Below are positions 8,235 to 16,803 of a stretch of DNA of 64,000 nucleotides, piece by piece. The DNA is taken from NCBI GenBank assembly GCA_035628135.1, contig DASPKM010000006.1:496001-560000 (forward strand). The letters run 5' to 3'. Source of the stretch: DASPKM01 sp035628135 (lineage in GTDB: Bacteria; Bacteroidota; Bacteroidia; Chitinophagales; Chitinophagaceae). The notes below the pieces were generated by a model. It was not told the origin of the DNA, searched no databases, and saw nothing but the letters and a program-made list of their open reading frames with translations. The stretch's first letter is position 1. Every line of letters begins with the position of its first letter. A program made the translations under genes and the position numbers.

Positions 8235-9260
8235 TTGACAGAAACAATCATTAACCTTGAAACCGTTAACCCTATCGAGTTTTTCGGAGTAAACAACGGC
8301 AAGCTGGATCTTCTCAAAAAGAAATTTCCCCTGTTAAAAATATTGTCCCGCGGCACCCAGATCAAGTTAAGCGGGTCACCCGAGCAGGTAGAAAACGCCA
8401 AAGAAAAAATCGAATTGATAGTGCAATACCTGGAACGAAACGGGCACTTGAGCGAAAATTACTTTGAGCAAATTCTCGGCGGCGACGACGCCGAGACGGT
8501 AGATCATTTTGTAGACCGCAATCCAAACGACATACTTGTTTTCGGGCCCAACGGTAAAACGGTGCGTGCCAGAACGGCCAACCAGAAAAAGCTGGTGTCG
8601 ATGGCGGAAAAGAACGACATCGTATTTGCGATTGGCCCCGCCGGTACCGGTAAAACCTATACCGCCGTTGCGATGGCAGTACGCGCACTTAAGAATAAAG
8701 TGGTGAAAAAGATCATCCTTACCAGGCCAGCCGTTGAAGCGGGCGAAAGCCTTGGCTTCTTGCCCGGCGACCTGAAGGAAAAGATCGACCCGTACCTGCG
8801 CCCGCTGTACGATGCGCTGGATGACATGATACCCGCCGACAAGCTGGGTTATTACATGAGCACCCGCACTATCGAAATAGCGCCGCTGGCGTATATGCGT
8901 GGCCGTACGCTCGACAATGCCTTCATCATCCTGGATGAAGCGCAGAACGCCACTGACCTGCAACTGAAAATGTTCCTGACGCGCATAGGAGCGAACGCAA
9001 AAGCCATTATTACCGGCGACGTAACGCAGATAGACCTCCCGAAAAATCAAAAAAGCGGGCTGGAAAAAGCCGCCAGGATATTGCGCAACGTCGATGGCAT
9101 TGCCCATATAGAACTGGATGAAGAAGACGTGGTACGTCACCGGCTGGTAAAAGCAATCCTGCGTGCGTACGATAAGGAATACAGAGAGCGTGAAAAAGAC
9201 CGCGAAGAGCACCATCACCGCCGAGACGATCACCGCAGAGAAGATCATCACAACAAATAA
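8235..9260 (+). CDS. phoH: PhoH family P-loop ATPase (TTG start, His-rich tail)
   Basis: Residues 1-90 are the N-terminal KH-like region. The ATPase core follows, with Walker A GPAGTGKT at 134-141 and Walker B IILDEAQN at 231-238. PhoH-type proteins are linked to RNA metabolism and often sit near ybeY, but no such gene is adjacent here. The start is TTG at 8235. An in-frame TGA stands three codons upstream, a GGA-rich ribosome-binding site precedes it, and no ATG lies in frame near it. The final 25 residues are a highly charged His/Arg/Glu/Asp tail (EEHHHRRDDHRREDHHNK), unusual for the family and possibly metal- or RNA-binding. A terminator follows immediately. Confidence 0.93.
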   Translation: MTETIINLETVNPIEFFGVNNGKLDLLKKKFPLLKILSRGTQIKLSGSPEQVENAKEKIELIVQYLERNGHLSENYFEQILGGDDAETVDHFVDRNPNDILVFGPNGKTVRARTANQKKLVSMAEKNDIVFAIGPAGTGKTYTAVAMAVRALKNKVVKKIILTRPAVEAGESLGFLPGDLKEKIDPYLRPLYDALDDMIPADKLGYYMSTRTIEIAPLAYMRGRTLDNAFIILDEAQNATDLQLKMFLTRIGANAKAIITGDVTQIDLPKNQKSGLEKAARILRNVDGIAHIELDEEDVVRHRLVKAILRAYDKEYREREKDREEHHHRRDDHRREDHHNK

Positions 9261-9266
9261 TAAGCA

Positions 9267-9289
9267 GCGTCCGCAAGGGCGCTTTTTTG
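9267..9289 (+). terminator. Rho-independent terminator of phoH
   Basis: AGCGTCC pairs with GGGCGCT (one G-U) around a GCAA tetraloop, followed by six T. It lies 6 bases after the stop codon of the PhoH gene. Confidence 0.9.
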
Positions 9290-9298
9290 TTTGCGGCT

Positions 9299-9344
9299 TG
9301 CAGTTTGTTTGTTGCAGTTCGGTAACTACAAACAACAAACTGCA
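9299..9344. repeat. Long imperfect inverted repeat
   Basis: Two 21-nt arms (TGCAGTTTGTTTGTTGCAGTT and its imperfect complement, 9324-9344) around a 4-nt loop. The outer 11 bp pair perfectly. It sits between the phoH terminator and the next gene and could be a second terminator, an RNA-stability element or a small dispersed repeat. Confidence 0.6.
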
Positions 9345-9363
9345 AACAGAATTAAACTTTTTA

Positions 9364-9371
9364 TAAGTTTG
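9364..9371 (+). promoter_or_regulatory. Putative minus-7 element (TAAGTTTG)
   Basis: An exact TAnnTTTG match 16 bases before the lipoprotein ATG at 9387. No TTG is seen at the expected upstream distance, so this is a partial promoter match only. Confidence 0.35.
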
Positions 9372-9386
9372 CCTCAAATTTACTGC

Positions 9387-9788
9387 ATGATCAAACGATT
9401 GTTGCTTGCAGCATGTGCCGCCGCCCTTATTGCCTCCTGCAACGAAGAATCAGGATTTAAAAAGGCAGAAGACGCGCAGGACGCAGGCCGCGAATTCATC
9501 CGCGCCACCCTCGACGGCAATTACGAAAAAGCCAAATTCTACATGCTGAAAGACGAAGACAACCTGTGGATGCTGGACAACTGGAAAAAAATATACGACC
9601 GCTTTCCCGCCGACAGCGTACGCCAGTTTAAAAATGCCAATATCAGGCCGATAAAAATAGAAGCGCTCAACGACTCCACCACGCTGTACACTTATTCCAA
9701 TTCATTTACAAAAGATACCACTTCGGTTAAGGTAGTGCGCATAAACAAAGAATGGGTGGTGGACCTTAAAACATTCATCGGCGAATGA
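9387..9788 (+). CDS. Small lipoprotein with an NTF2/DUF4878-like fold
   Basis: The start chosen is the ATG at 9387, because it opens a clear lipoprotein signal (LLLAACAAALIASCNE, with lipid Cys at residue 18); an upstream in-frame extension has no signal. The mature part begins with the helix AQDAGREFIRATLDGNYEKAKFYM. Strands ending in TTSVKVVRINKEWVVDLKTFIGE follow, an arrangement typical of DUF4878 or lumazine-binding-like lipoproteins of about 130 aa. Function is unknown. The TSUP permease gene starts 10 bases after its stop, so the two are probably cotranscribed. Confidence 0.75.
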   Translation: MIKRLLLAACAAALIASCNEESGFKKAEDAQDAGREFIRATLDGNYEKAKFYMLKDEDNLWMLDNWKKIYDRFPADSVRQFKNANIRPIKIEALNDSTTLYTYSNSFTKDTTSVKVVRINKEWVVDLKTFIGE

Positions 9789-9798
9789 ATCCCTTTTC

Positions 9799-10227
9799 AT
9801 GAAACAACGCAACATGACAACTGAAATCTTTATCGTCATCCTGATAGGATTGGCGGCGGGCGTACTAAGCGGATTGGTAGGCGTAGGCGGCGGCATTATC
9901 CTGGTGCCGGCATTGGTGTACTTCCTGCATTACACGCAACACCAGGCGCAAGGCACGTCGCTCGGCGTGCTTACCTTTCCTGTCGTGATCCTGGGCTTTT
10001 TAAAATACTATACCGACTGCAAACGCATGGGCACGCCCATCGATTTCAGGATCATCGGCATACTTGCCATCGGCTTTGTGTTGGGCGGGCTCCTGGGCAG
10101 CACCATCGCCCTAAAGATCGATCGCGAAGCATTAAAAAAGATCTTCGCTATCATACTATTCTATACCGCCATTAACATGATGGGCTGGGACAAGGTGATC
10201 GTGAAATGGGTGAAGGGATTGTTTTAA
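9799..10227 (+). CDS. TSUP (TauE/SafE) family permease, half-size
   Basis: The 142-aa protein has four hydrophobic segments and the family motif LAAGVLSGLVGVGGGIILVPAL near the N-terminus. A GxxLG-x-TFP-type turn follows, and then a second Gly-rich helix, GFVLGGLLGSTIAL. Full TSUP permeases have about 250 residues and two copies of this unit, so this one probably dimerises. The family moves sulfite, sulfonates or other organic anions across the inner membrane; the substrate here cannot be told. The start could also be the next Met (MTTEIF). It lies directly downstream of a lipoprotein gene. Confidence 0.8.
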   Translation: MKQRNMTTEIFIVILIGLAAGVLSGLVGVGGGIILVPALVYFLHYTQHQAQGTSLGVLTFPVVILGFLKYYTDCKRMGTPIDFRIIGILAIGFVLGGLLGSTIALKIDREALKKIFAIILFYTAINMMGWDKVIVKWVKGLF

Positions 10228-10234
10228 TCAATAA

Positions 10235-10984
10235 TCAACTATTTCCCTGCAACGAGCTCATAACCTCTTCTTTCCGCTGGCGCGAAACAGGAAGCTTGGT
10301 TTTGTCTTTCAACAACACTGCGCCTTCTCCCAAATAATACTCCACGTATTTTTTATTGACGAGATGAGATTTGTGAATGCGCAGGAAACCTTTCTTCTCC
10401 AGGATGTCCTGGTATTCCTTGATCGTCTTTGCACTTAGATGCTTGCGGTTTTCTGTCAGGTAAAACCAGGTGTAGTTGCGTTCGCCCTCGCAGCGGATCA
10501 ATTCATCGGGCGATACAAACCTGGCCCCGTCGTTGGTGGGAATGGCCAGCCGGAAATCAATTTCTTCCTTCACCTGCAGGTTGTGCAGCAGGTTGCTGTA
10601 CATATCGGCAGAGGTGGAGCCGCTTTGCTGCTTTGCAATAAAGCGCTGCACGGCCGATTTCAATTCATCGGCATCGATGGGCTTCAGCAGGTAGTCGAGC
10701 GCGCTGAAGCGGATGGCCTGGATGGCGTATTCATTATAAGCAGTGGTAAATATCACTTCGAACTTTTGCTGTTCCACCTGGCTCAATAGCTCAAATCCAT
10801 TGGTAGAAGGCATGACGATGTCGAGAAAAACGAGGTCCGGTTTAAATTGGTTCAGCAATGCAAAAGCCTGTTGAGGGTCGGTGGCTATCCTCAGATCGGT
10901 GATGGCCGGAACGTACCGCCCGATCATTAGTTGCAATACATTGGCCGCCGCAACTTCATCATCCACGATCAGGGCTTTAATCAT
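10235..10984 (-). CDS. LytTR-family response regulator
   Basis: Residues 1-120 are a receiver domain with the acidic pair near the start (IVDDE) and the phosphoacceptor Asp in LVFLDIVMP at about residue 55. The conserved Thr (VIFTTAYNEYAIQAI) and Lys (YLLKPI) are present. Residues about 140-245 form a LytTR DNA-binding domain (ERNYTWFYL, KTIKEYQDILEKKGFLRIHKSHLVNKKYV, LPVSRQRKEEV). The gene starts 49 bases after the stop of the large histidine kinase gene and reads in the same direction, so the two form a LytS/LytR-type pair. Confidence 0.92.
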   Translation of the reverse strand: MIKALIVDDEVAAANVLQLMIGRYVPAITDLRIATDPQQAFALLNQFKPDLVFLDIVMPSTNGFELLSQVEQQKFEVIFTTAYNEYAIQAIRFSALDYLLKPIDADELKSAVQRFIAKQQSGSTSADMYSNLLHNLQVKEEIDFRLAIPTNDGARFVSPDELIRCEGERNYTWFYLTENRKHLSAKTIKEYQDILEKKGFLRIHKSHLVNKKYVEYYLGEGAVLLKDKTKLPVSRQRKEEVMSSLQGNS

Positions 10985-11033
10985 TTATTGAAGTTAGAAC
11001 AGTATTTGGGATTCCCCAATCCAGTATCCAAAT

Positions 11034-14000
11034 TTACATGACCGGTATCTCAATCCTTACCGTGGTACCGGCGGCTTCCCCTTGCTCGTTTGTAAGATCG
11101 ATAATGGTTATTTTACCTTTTACCTGCCCGTTATAAAGGGACAATCGCTCCCTGACCAGCGTTATCCCTTTCGACTGGTGGGGTAGCATGGCCGCCTTCT
11201 TTTCTTTTAGGATCATGGCTTTGTCGCGGCCGATGCCGTTGTCTGTCACCTCGCACAACAACATACGGTCCTGCGGTAAATAAAACCGCACCAACAGTGT
11301 TTTGTCGCCGGGCTTGTTGGCCAGCCCGTGCACCAGCGCATTCTCTACAAAAGGCTGCACCATCATGCCGGGTATGCGCAACGCATCGGTCTCTATGTCT
11401 TCATCTACCTCGAAACGAAAGGTAAACGCATTGCTCATGCGCAGCGATTCTATTTCGAGGTACAATTGCAGCATTTGCAATTCATCATCGAGCGTAATGG
11501 CGTTTTTTTCCGAATGCTGCAGCACCATACGCAGCAATTTCGAAAAACGGGAAATGTATTTATTCGCATTCTCAACATCGTGCTGCAGCGTGAACCGCTG
11601 AATGGAATTCATGGCATTGAAAATGAAATGCGGGTTCATTTGCGATTGCAGGGCGGCCAGCCGGCTTTCCTTCATCAGGTGGTCGAGCTCGCGCATGCGC
11701 TTTTCCTTTTCCTGCGATGCCTGCAATGCCAGCACCTTTGCTATCTTGGCCGAACAGATGGAGGCTACCGATACCAGCACCTCAAGGTGTTTCTTTTTAA
11801 AGAAGGCTTTCAGCCGGTGCTCCGAATCTATCACGCCCAAAACTTTATCACCATAAATGATGGGTACGGCCAGTTCTGACAAGCGTCTCGCATCGTCTAC
11901 TATATACCTTTCATCTTTCGAAGTGTCCTTTATCAGTTCCGGCCTGCGGGTTTTGGCTACCGAACCTACAATTCCTTTTCCCAATGGAATTTCGATTGGA
12001 TTGAAAATTTCTCTTTCCGCGGGGTTCTTGATGCCATACGCCGCTTTTTGGACCAACACCTGCCTTTCTTCGTCCAGCAGGTAAATAACACAGTCTTCAA
12101 AATCGAGCCGCGAAATGCAATTGCGCGCTATGTCCCATAAGATATCGTCCACGGTGGAATGGTCGTGGCCCGACAAAGCAAAATAATCTATCATCTTCTG
12201 CATTTCCCGCCGCTTGTACCTGGCCCGGTAAGCGCGCATAAGCGTGTACGCTATAACAGCTCCCAACAGCAATACGGCCGCAATGAACCAGGATGTTTGC
12301 CAGAATGCCGGCAGTATGCTGAACGTGTAAGGTTGCCGCGCCTCGAACCAATTGATGCCGTCGAGGCTTGCGGACGCACGGAAGGTATAACTGCCTGGCC
12401 TAAGCGAAGAAAAACGGACGATGTTGTTGCGGCCATTGTGCACCCAGCCGCTATCCAAACCCTGCAGCCGGTAGCGGTATTGCAACTTTTGCGGGTTATG
12501 AAAGTAAGGGGTGGTAAATTGAAACTCCAGGGACTGATAGTGCCGTAACTTCCAGGGCAGCGTTGCGGCCAGGTACGTGCTGTCATCCTCGTCCACGCGA
12601 ACGCCTGAAATGATCACTTGCAAATTTTCGGCGCGGGAACTGATCTTTTCAGGCATGAAATAATTCAGGCCATTAAAACCGCCCATAAAAAGATATCCGT
12701 TGGAAGCGCGGAACACGGCGCCAGGGTTGAACCTCTTGTTCTGCACGTTGTCCGATACATCGAACCATTCCAGTTTACCGGTATGCGGGCTGTAGCGGTA
12801 CAGCCCATTGTCGGCCCCGATCCAATATTTGCCCAACTTATCTGCATATAATACGCGAATCCGCTGGTTGTCTAACTGCGGCAGGAATATTTTTCTCGAT
12901 AATTTTCCTTGTGAAACGGTCACTTCAAAAAGGCCTACCGCACCTACGAGCACCGTACTATCGTTTTTCAGCAACAGGGAGGTAATCATCCTGCTCGGCG
13001 CCAGCGTGGTATCGATAGCCAGTATCTTAAAGCTGTCGTTCGTATATACCAGGCCGTCATACGTTCCGAACCAGGTATTGCTTGCGGAGTTTTCCACAAC
13101 CGCCAACGGATTGGAGGCCACTCCTGTAAGACCCAGCACCCTGATCTTGTAATCGTGCCCGTACACCAGGTAAGTGGCCGATTTGGCCAATACCAAAAAT
13201 TCCCCGTTCTTACGCTGATAGATATGCGAAATAAAATCTGTTTCCAGCATTCGTTTGATGCTGTCTGTGTTTGCTCCCACTATGACCGGCTTGCTGAACT
13301 TTTCCGTTACGGGATTAAATATCAGTACACCGCCATGCGTGGGGCCCACAATAAAATTCTTGCCATCGAATACAAGACCACGAACGGATGGAAAAGAATA
13401 CCCGGCATAAGCACTGAACGGTCGGTACGATTTTGCTTCGCCGGTTCTAAGATCGAGCTTGGTAAATCCATTGAGCGTAGCCAGCCATAAATTGCCCGCG
13501 TCATCCTCTGTAATCGCACGGATGTCGTTATTCCAGTTATACGGCCCGATGCCGGAACTGCGCAGCCATCCAATGGCGTGCACGTGCGGTTTGAAGAACA
13601 CGATGCCTTCGTCCAGTATCATCCAGAAATTGCGCTCGGAGTCCAGGAAATTCGGAAAAGCATTTTCATCATCCCTTAATCTCAGGCCCATGTGGTATAG
13701 TGAGCATTTGCGGAAGATGCGGTCGTGCACATTGTAACAATAACAGCCGTGGTTGAGGCTTACGAAATACTCATCTTTCGAAAGGGGGAAGGCATTTTTT
13801 ATCAGGATGAAGGGCGCGCTTAGCCCGGGCTGGAACTGCGATGCCTCTATCGGCGTAATGGTGCCGGTCGATATGTTCAATTCGAACGATTGCAGGTTCC
13901 AATTGGTGAGCCATGCGATGTCTGGTGAGAGCGCCGTTATGTTGCGTACATTCTTGAAAGGTATTTCCGTTAATTTTTTGGTGGCCGTATTGAAAATAAA

Positions 14001-14543
14001 GACGGCAGGCCCATTGGTAAAAAACAAAAGATTGCCATACCCATGCAGTAATCGCCTGTCGAAGCGTGTGGGTTGCAAATCCCTGATAACATAAGGCTCA
14101 AAAGAACGGATTTGTTCATTGTAGGCATACAATCCCTGGCTGCTCATTGCCCATACCTTACCCTGGGCTGCATAGAGTTTGTTGAACCGTACACCGGGAG
14201 GCCCGGTTATGTTCACGTTCGCGAAGCCGCGATGATCGTTTATGTATTGTTTAATAAAAGATTGGGAAGACACCCACACCCTGTTTGCTGAATCGATGGC
14301 GATGTCGAGCAATTCCTCGTCCCTTACTTCGATGCGCTTTGCGTTTTGTCCATCGTACCGTTGCACCATGCGGTTAGACAGCACCCAGAGAAATCCATTG
14401 GCGTCCCTTGCCAGCGCGGTGATGCTGGAAGTTTGTATGCCATTGCTTTCATTCAGCAACTGTACGTGAAAATCGGGCAATTGCGCCGCCAGGCGCGAGC
14501 TCGCCAAAACCATGGCCCATACAAGAAAGCGCGCTTTCAACAA
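11034..14543 (-). CDS. Large sensor histidine kinase: reporter propeller, Y_Y_Y, GAF, LytS-type kinase
   Basis: The 1169-aa protein has a signal peptide (residues 1-20), then about 640 residues of two-component-regulator propeller repeats with units such as ITALARDANGFLWVLS and GKYWIGADNGLYRYS. A Y_Y_Y domain follows (LQYRYRLQGLDSGWVHNGRNN at about 690-710), then one transmembrane helix (WFIAAVLLLGAVIAYTLM). A cytoplasmic GAF domain follows (VDDILWDIARNCISRLDFED, KVLGVIDSEH). The kinase is of the LytS type, with phosphoacceptor His in MNPHFIFNAMNSIQRF and an ATP-binding ENALVHGL and DNGIG pair. The periplasmic propeller suggests sensing of an external ligand such as a glycan. A GAF domain between membrane and kinase is less usual in this class. 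Its regulator is the next gene. Confidence 0.93.
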   Translation of the reverse strand: MLKARFLVWAMVLASSRLAAQLPDFHVQLLNESNGIQTSSITALARDANGFLWVLSNRMVQRYDGQNAKRIEVRDEELLDIAIDSANRVWVSSQSFIKQYINDHRGFANVNITGPPGVRFNKLYAAQGKVWAMSSQGLYAYNEQIRSFEPYVIRDLQPTRFDRRLLHGYGNLLFFTNGPAVFIFNTATKKLTEIPFKNVRNITALSPDIAWLTNWNLQSFELNISTGTITPIEASQFQPGLSAPFILIKNAFPLSKDEYFVSLNHGCYCYNVHDRIFRKCSLYHMGLRLRDDENAFPNFLDSERNFWMILDEGIVFFKPHVHAIGWLRSSGIGPYNWNNDIRAITEDDAGNLWLATLNGFTKLDLRTGEAKSYRPFSAYAGYSFPSVRGLVFDGKNFIVGPTHGGVLIFNPVTEKFSKPVIVGANTDSIKRMLETDFISHIYQRKNGEFLVLAKSATYLVYGHDYKIRVLGLTGVASNPLAVVENSASNTWFGTYDGLVYTNDSFKILAIDTTLAPSRMITSLLLKNDSTVLVGAVGLFEVTVSQGKLSRKIFLPQLDNQRIRVLYADKLGKYWIGADNGLYRYSPHTGKLEWFDVSDNVQNKRFNPGAVFRASNGYLFMGGFNGLNYFMPEKISSRAENLQVIISGVRVDEDDSTYLAATLPWKLRHYQSLEFQFTTPYFHNPQKLQYRYRLQGLDSGWVHNGRNNIVRFSSLRPGSYTFRASASLDGINWFEARQPYTFSILPAFWQTSWFIAAVLLLGAVIAYTLMRAYRARYKRREMQKMIDYFALSGHDHSTVDDILWDIARNCISRLDFEDCVIYLLDEERQVLVQKAAYGIKNPAEREIFNPIEIPLGKGIVGSVAKTRRPELIKDTSKDERYIVDDARRLSELAVPIIYGDKVLGVIDSEHRLKAFFKKKHLEVLVSVASICSAKIAKVLALQASQEKEKRMRELDHLMKESRLAALQSQMNPHFIFNAMNSIQRFTLQHDVENANKYISRFSKLLRMVLQHSEKNAITLDDELQMLQLYLEIESLRMSNAFTFRFEVDEDIETDALRIPGMMVQPFVENALVHGLANKPGDKTLLVRFYLPQDRMLLCEVTDNGIGRDKAMILKEKKAAMLPHQSKGITLVRERLSLYNGQVKGKITIIDLTNEQGEAAGTTVRIEIPVM

Positions 14544-14636
14544 GAGGAGGTTTTATATAAAATTATGATTATTAAAAAAAGGCAGCACTAGAAAATGCCG
14601 CCGCGTTTGAAAAACCTATACCATCCTACTATATAC

Positions 14637-15242
14637 TTATTTCCGGGAACCGAGCAGGTAACCTGCTGAAACCATAAATACCCGGTTCTTTGTTTTCAAA
14701 ATTTCGGGCTTGTAGATGTCCGACATGCCTGCGGTGTATCCAATGCTTCCGAAGAAACCATTGTTGCATTCGAAGCCTGCTGTAAGTCCCAACCCTACAT
14801 CGGAGCGTTTCCAGTCATCGAAATCCAGTTTCTTGGTCTTGCTGTTTTGCGAGAGCTTGCCGCCTGCAATAAAGCTGAACACCGGTCCCAGTCCTGCAAA
14901 CACTTTTCCTTGCTTCACGGGATATTTGTACACCGCCATTACAGGCACATCTATGTACGTGATATTTATTTTTGTTTCCTTCGACGGATCGTTGTTGGGC
15001 GTATATAATGTCCCCTTCTTGCCGAGGATCAATTGAGGTTGTAGGGATATGGCATCGTATACAGGCATGTCGGCCATTACGCCTGCATGAAAGAAGCTGC
15101 GGCCATCGGTGGTCAGTTTTCTGCCCTCCTGTTCCATGCGCTGGTTGGCGAAGCTGAGGCCTGCTTTTACACCGAGCTTCAATTGTGCCTTGCACACGCT
15201 TACTGCCGCCACGGCTATGCAGATTAACAAGAACTTTTTCAT
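14637..15242 (-). CDS. Outer-membrane beta-barrel (PorT-like) protein
   Basis: The 201-aa protein starts with a signal peptide (FLLICIAVAAVSVCKAQ). Alternating amphipathic strands follow, opening with LKLGVKAGLSFANQRM and ending in an aromatic barrel strand (VFMVSAGYLLGSRK), as in OMP_b-brl_2 or porin-like proteins of Bacteroidota. Its function is probably structural or pore-forming; the substrate is unknown. It lies downstream of a small lipoprotein gene on the same strand, with a 62-base gap, and may share its transcript. Confidence 0.8.
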   Translation of the reverse strand: MKKFLLICIAVAAVSVCKAQLKLGVKAGLSFANQRMEQEGRKLTTDGRSFFHAGVMADMPVYDAISLQPQLILGKKGTLYTPNNDPSKETKINITYIDVPVMAVYKYPVKQGKVFAGLGPVFSFIAGGKLSQNSKTKKLDFDDWKRSDVGLGLTAGFECNNGFFGSIGYTAGMSDIYKPEILKTKNRVFMVSAGYLLGSRK

Positions 15243-15304
15243 TGTAAAACGTAACTGGTTGTTAGAAAGTGAATCGATTTTTTTTTGTTTTTCTTCTATT
15301 TTGC

Positions 15305-15700
15305 TTATTGCTTGGTCATGAACCAGAGGCCTCCATCGGTGGCGCTGTTGTCGTAACCCCAGTTGCCATCGAGCTTACCCTTGGATGCGTCGAAGGCTGC
15401 AATGACGGAATATTCATTGTTGGAGCCGAGCAGCGAATGTGTTGTACCGGTGAAGATGTTGTTCTCGAGCTTCCAGGTGCCTTCGGCTATTTTCAGCCCG
15501 CTTTCACCGTACTCTTCCAGTACGCCATTGGACTTGATAACAAAACTGTAAAACACCGAGGGAGCCTCGTCATCGAAACCGTATTTACCTACCCATTTGC
15601 CTTCGATGGCAGCGGTGGAGGGCTTGTCGGAATTCTTTTTACAAGCAGTGAATGAAGCGGATGCGATCAACATCATAACTAGAAATTTGGCTATACGCAT
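15305..15700 (-). CDS. Lipocalin-like small lipoprotein
   Basis: The 131-aa protein has a lipoprotein signal (MMLIASASFTACKKNS, Cys20). A compact beta domain follows, with IEGKWVGKYGF at the first strand and GTWKLENNIFTGTT in the middle, the pattern of lipocalin-like DUFs in Bacteroidota. It would be anchored in the outer or inner membrane. No ligand can be inferred. It is the upstream gene of a likely two-gene unit with the beta-barrel protein at 14637. Confidence 0.7.
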   Translation of the reverse strand: MRIAKFLVMMLIASASFTACKKNSDKPSTAAIEGKWVGKYGFDDEAPSVFYSFVIKSNGVLEEYGESGLKIAEGTWKLENNIFTGTTHSLLGSNNEYSVIAAFDASKGKLDGNWGYDNSATDGGLWFMTKQ

Positions 15701-15939
15701 GATTGAAACGTTTGAAAAAATTTAAAGAGTTTTGAAATGTTATTGACAGGACGAAAATAGGTTGCGGTGGTAGTGGGTTGCAACTATATCAATCAAAACG
15801 GTAGGTTCAGTTATCTAACGGCAGAGATATACCACAAAGCGGGTATGTCCGGGGACTTGCTTGAATGATTGAATTCCCTGGCCATTGAGTCGTTAGCGTT
15901 ATCAATATGCAGATTGATGGTGAAACGTAAATAATAGCT

Positions 15940-15979
15940 CAATGACCCAATGACCAAATGACCCAATGACCTAATGATC
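15940..15979. repeat. Five tandem 8-bp repeats (NAATGACC)
   Basis: Five consecutive units: CAATGACC, CAATGACC, AAATGACC, CAATGACC and TAATGATC. It lies in the 287-base gap between the lipoprotein (15700) and the NlpC/P60 gene (15988), which holds no gene. An inverted word, CCATTGAGTC, lies about 50 bases upstream. A related TCAT/ATGACC palindromic stretch follows the DUF2452 gene (about 5938-5997). Confidence 0.75.
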
Positions 15980-15987
15980 AACGACTA

Positions 15988-16752
15988 TCAGAAGTATCGC
16001 TTAATTACCCGCAGTTTATGCGTGCGCTCGCCGGTATCGGAGTTGATGATGCCCTGGCTATCGATCTTATCTACCCTTACTTTTCCGGAGGCATGAATGA
16101 TCTCGTGGTCATTTAATAATATACCCACGTGCGTAATGCGGCCTTCGCCGTTATCGAAAAAAGCAAGATCGCCGCAAACAGCTTCCTGCAAAAAGCCGAT
16201 GGCTTCGCCCTGTGTGGCTTGCTGCGCAGCATCGCGTAATAAAGAAATGTTAACGGATTTGTATACCAGTTGCACAAAGCCGCTGCAATCGATGCCAAAT
16301 GCCGAGCGGCCTCCCCACAGATATGCAGTATTCAAAAATATGGAGCTGAACCTGCGGATGTTCTTTTCGCCGGGTTTGGTGTATTGCGGGTCGAGATGGT
16401 TGCCCTTGAACGACCAGCTATATTTGCCCCATTCTGCATTGCCGTTCTGCAGTCCGCGCAGGTCGCTGCCAAAGGGCACATACATGGGTTGGCCGTTAAA
16501 AAGTATTTCATTTCCCCAATCGGCGGTAATGTGCGCCACGCCGGTGGCAACGGCTTCCTGTATCTCGGTAAACGCCTGCAGGCGTGTCCATCCTTCGTAC
16601 CCGTCATATAAACAACGTACGCGGATCCATTTGTCGGGCCCTTCTTCGAGCAGCTGAACAGCTTCGCCGAACAAAACTTCGCTGACCATTTCACTTCTAT
16701 GAGCGGCTTCGGCCCGCAGCGGGCTTATGGGAACACAACATACGAGATACAT
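15988..16752 (-). CDS. NlpC/P60 cysteine peptidase with SH3 domains
   Basis: Residues about 10-70 form a bacterial SH3 domain (GEAVQLLEEGPDKWIRVRC, then GWTRL) and about 75-120 a second, degenerate one. The NlpC/P60 domain follows, with catalytic Cys156 in FGIDCSGFVQ and His208 in THVGILL. The gene product would cut gamma-D-Glu-diamino-acid bonds in peptidoglycan peptides, like YkfC-type dipeptidyl peptidases. No signal peptide is evident (MYLVCCVPI start), so it probably acts on recycled peptides in the cytoplasm. It is divergent from the ECF sigma gene, with a 51-base shared promoter region. Confidence 0.9.
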   Translation of the reverse strand: MYLVCCVPISPLRAEAAHRSEMVSEVLFGEAVQLLEEGPDKWIRVRCLYDGYEGWTRLQAFTEIQEAVATGVAHITADWGNEILFNGQPMYVPFGSDLRGLQNGNAEWGKYSWSFKGNHLDPQYTKPGEKNIRRFSSIFLNTAYLWGGRSAFGIDCSGFVQLVYKSVNISLLRDAAQQATQGEAIGFLQEAVCGDLAFFDNGEGRITHVGILLNDHEIIHASGKVRVDKIDSQGIINSDTGERTHKLRVIKRYF

Positions 16753-16803
16753 GCTGCGAAGAAAGGAAAAAATATTTGCACATTAATTTTATATTGCATT
16801 TGA

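Noticed and set aside
8376..9377. A 333-codon open frame antisense to phoH
   Set aside because: It lies wholly on the opposite strand of a strongly conserved PhoH gene and has no family match.
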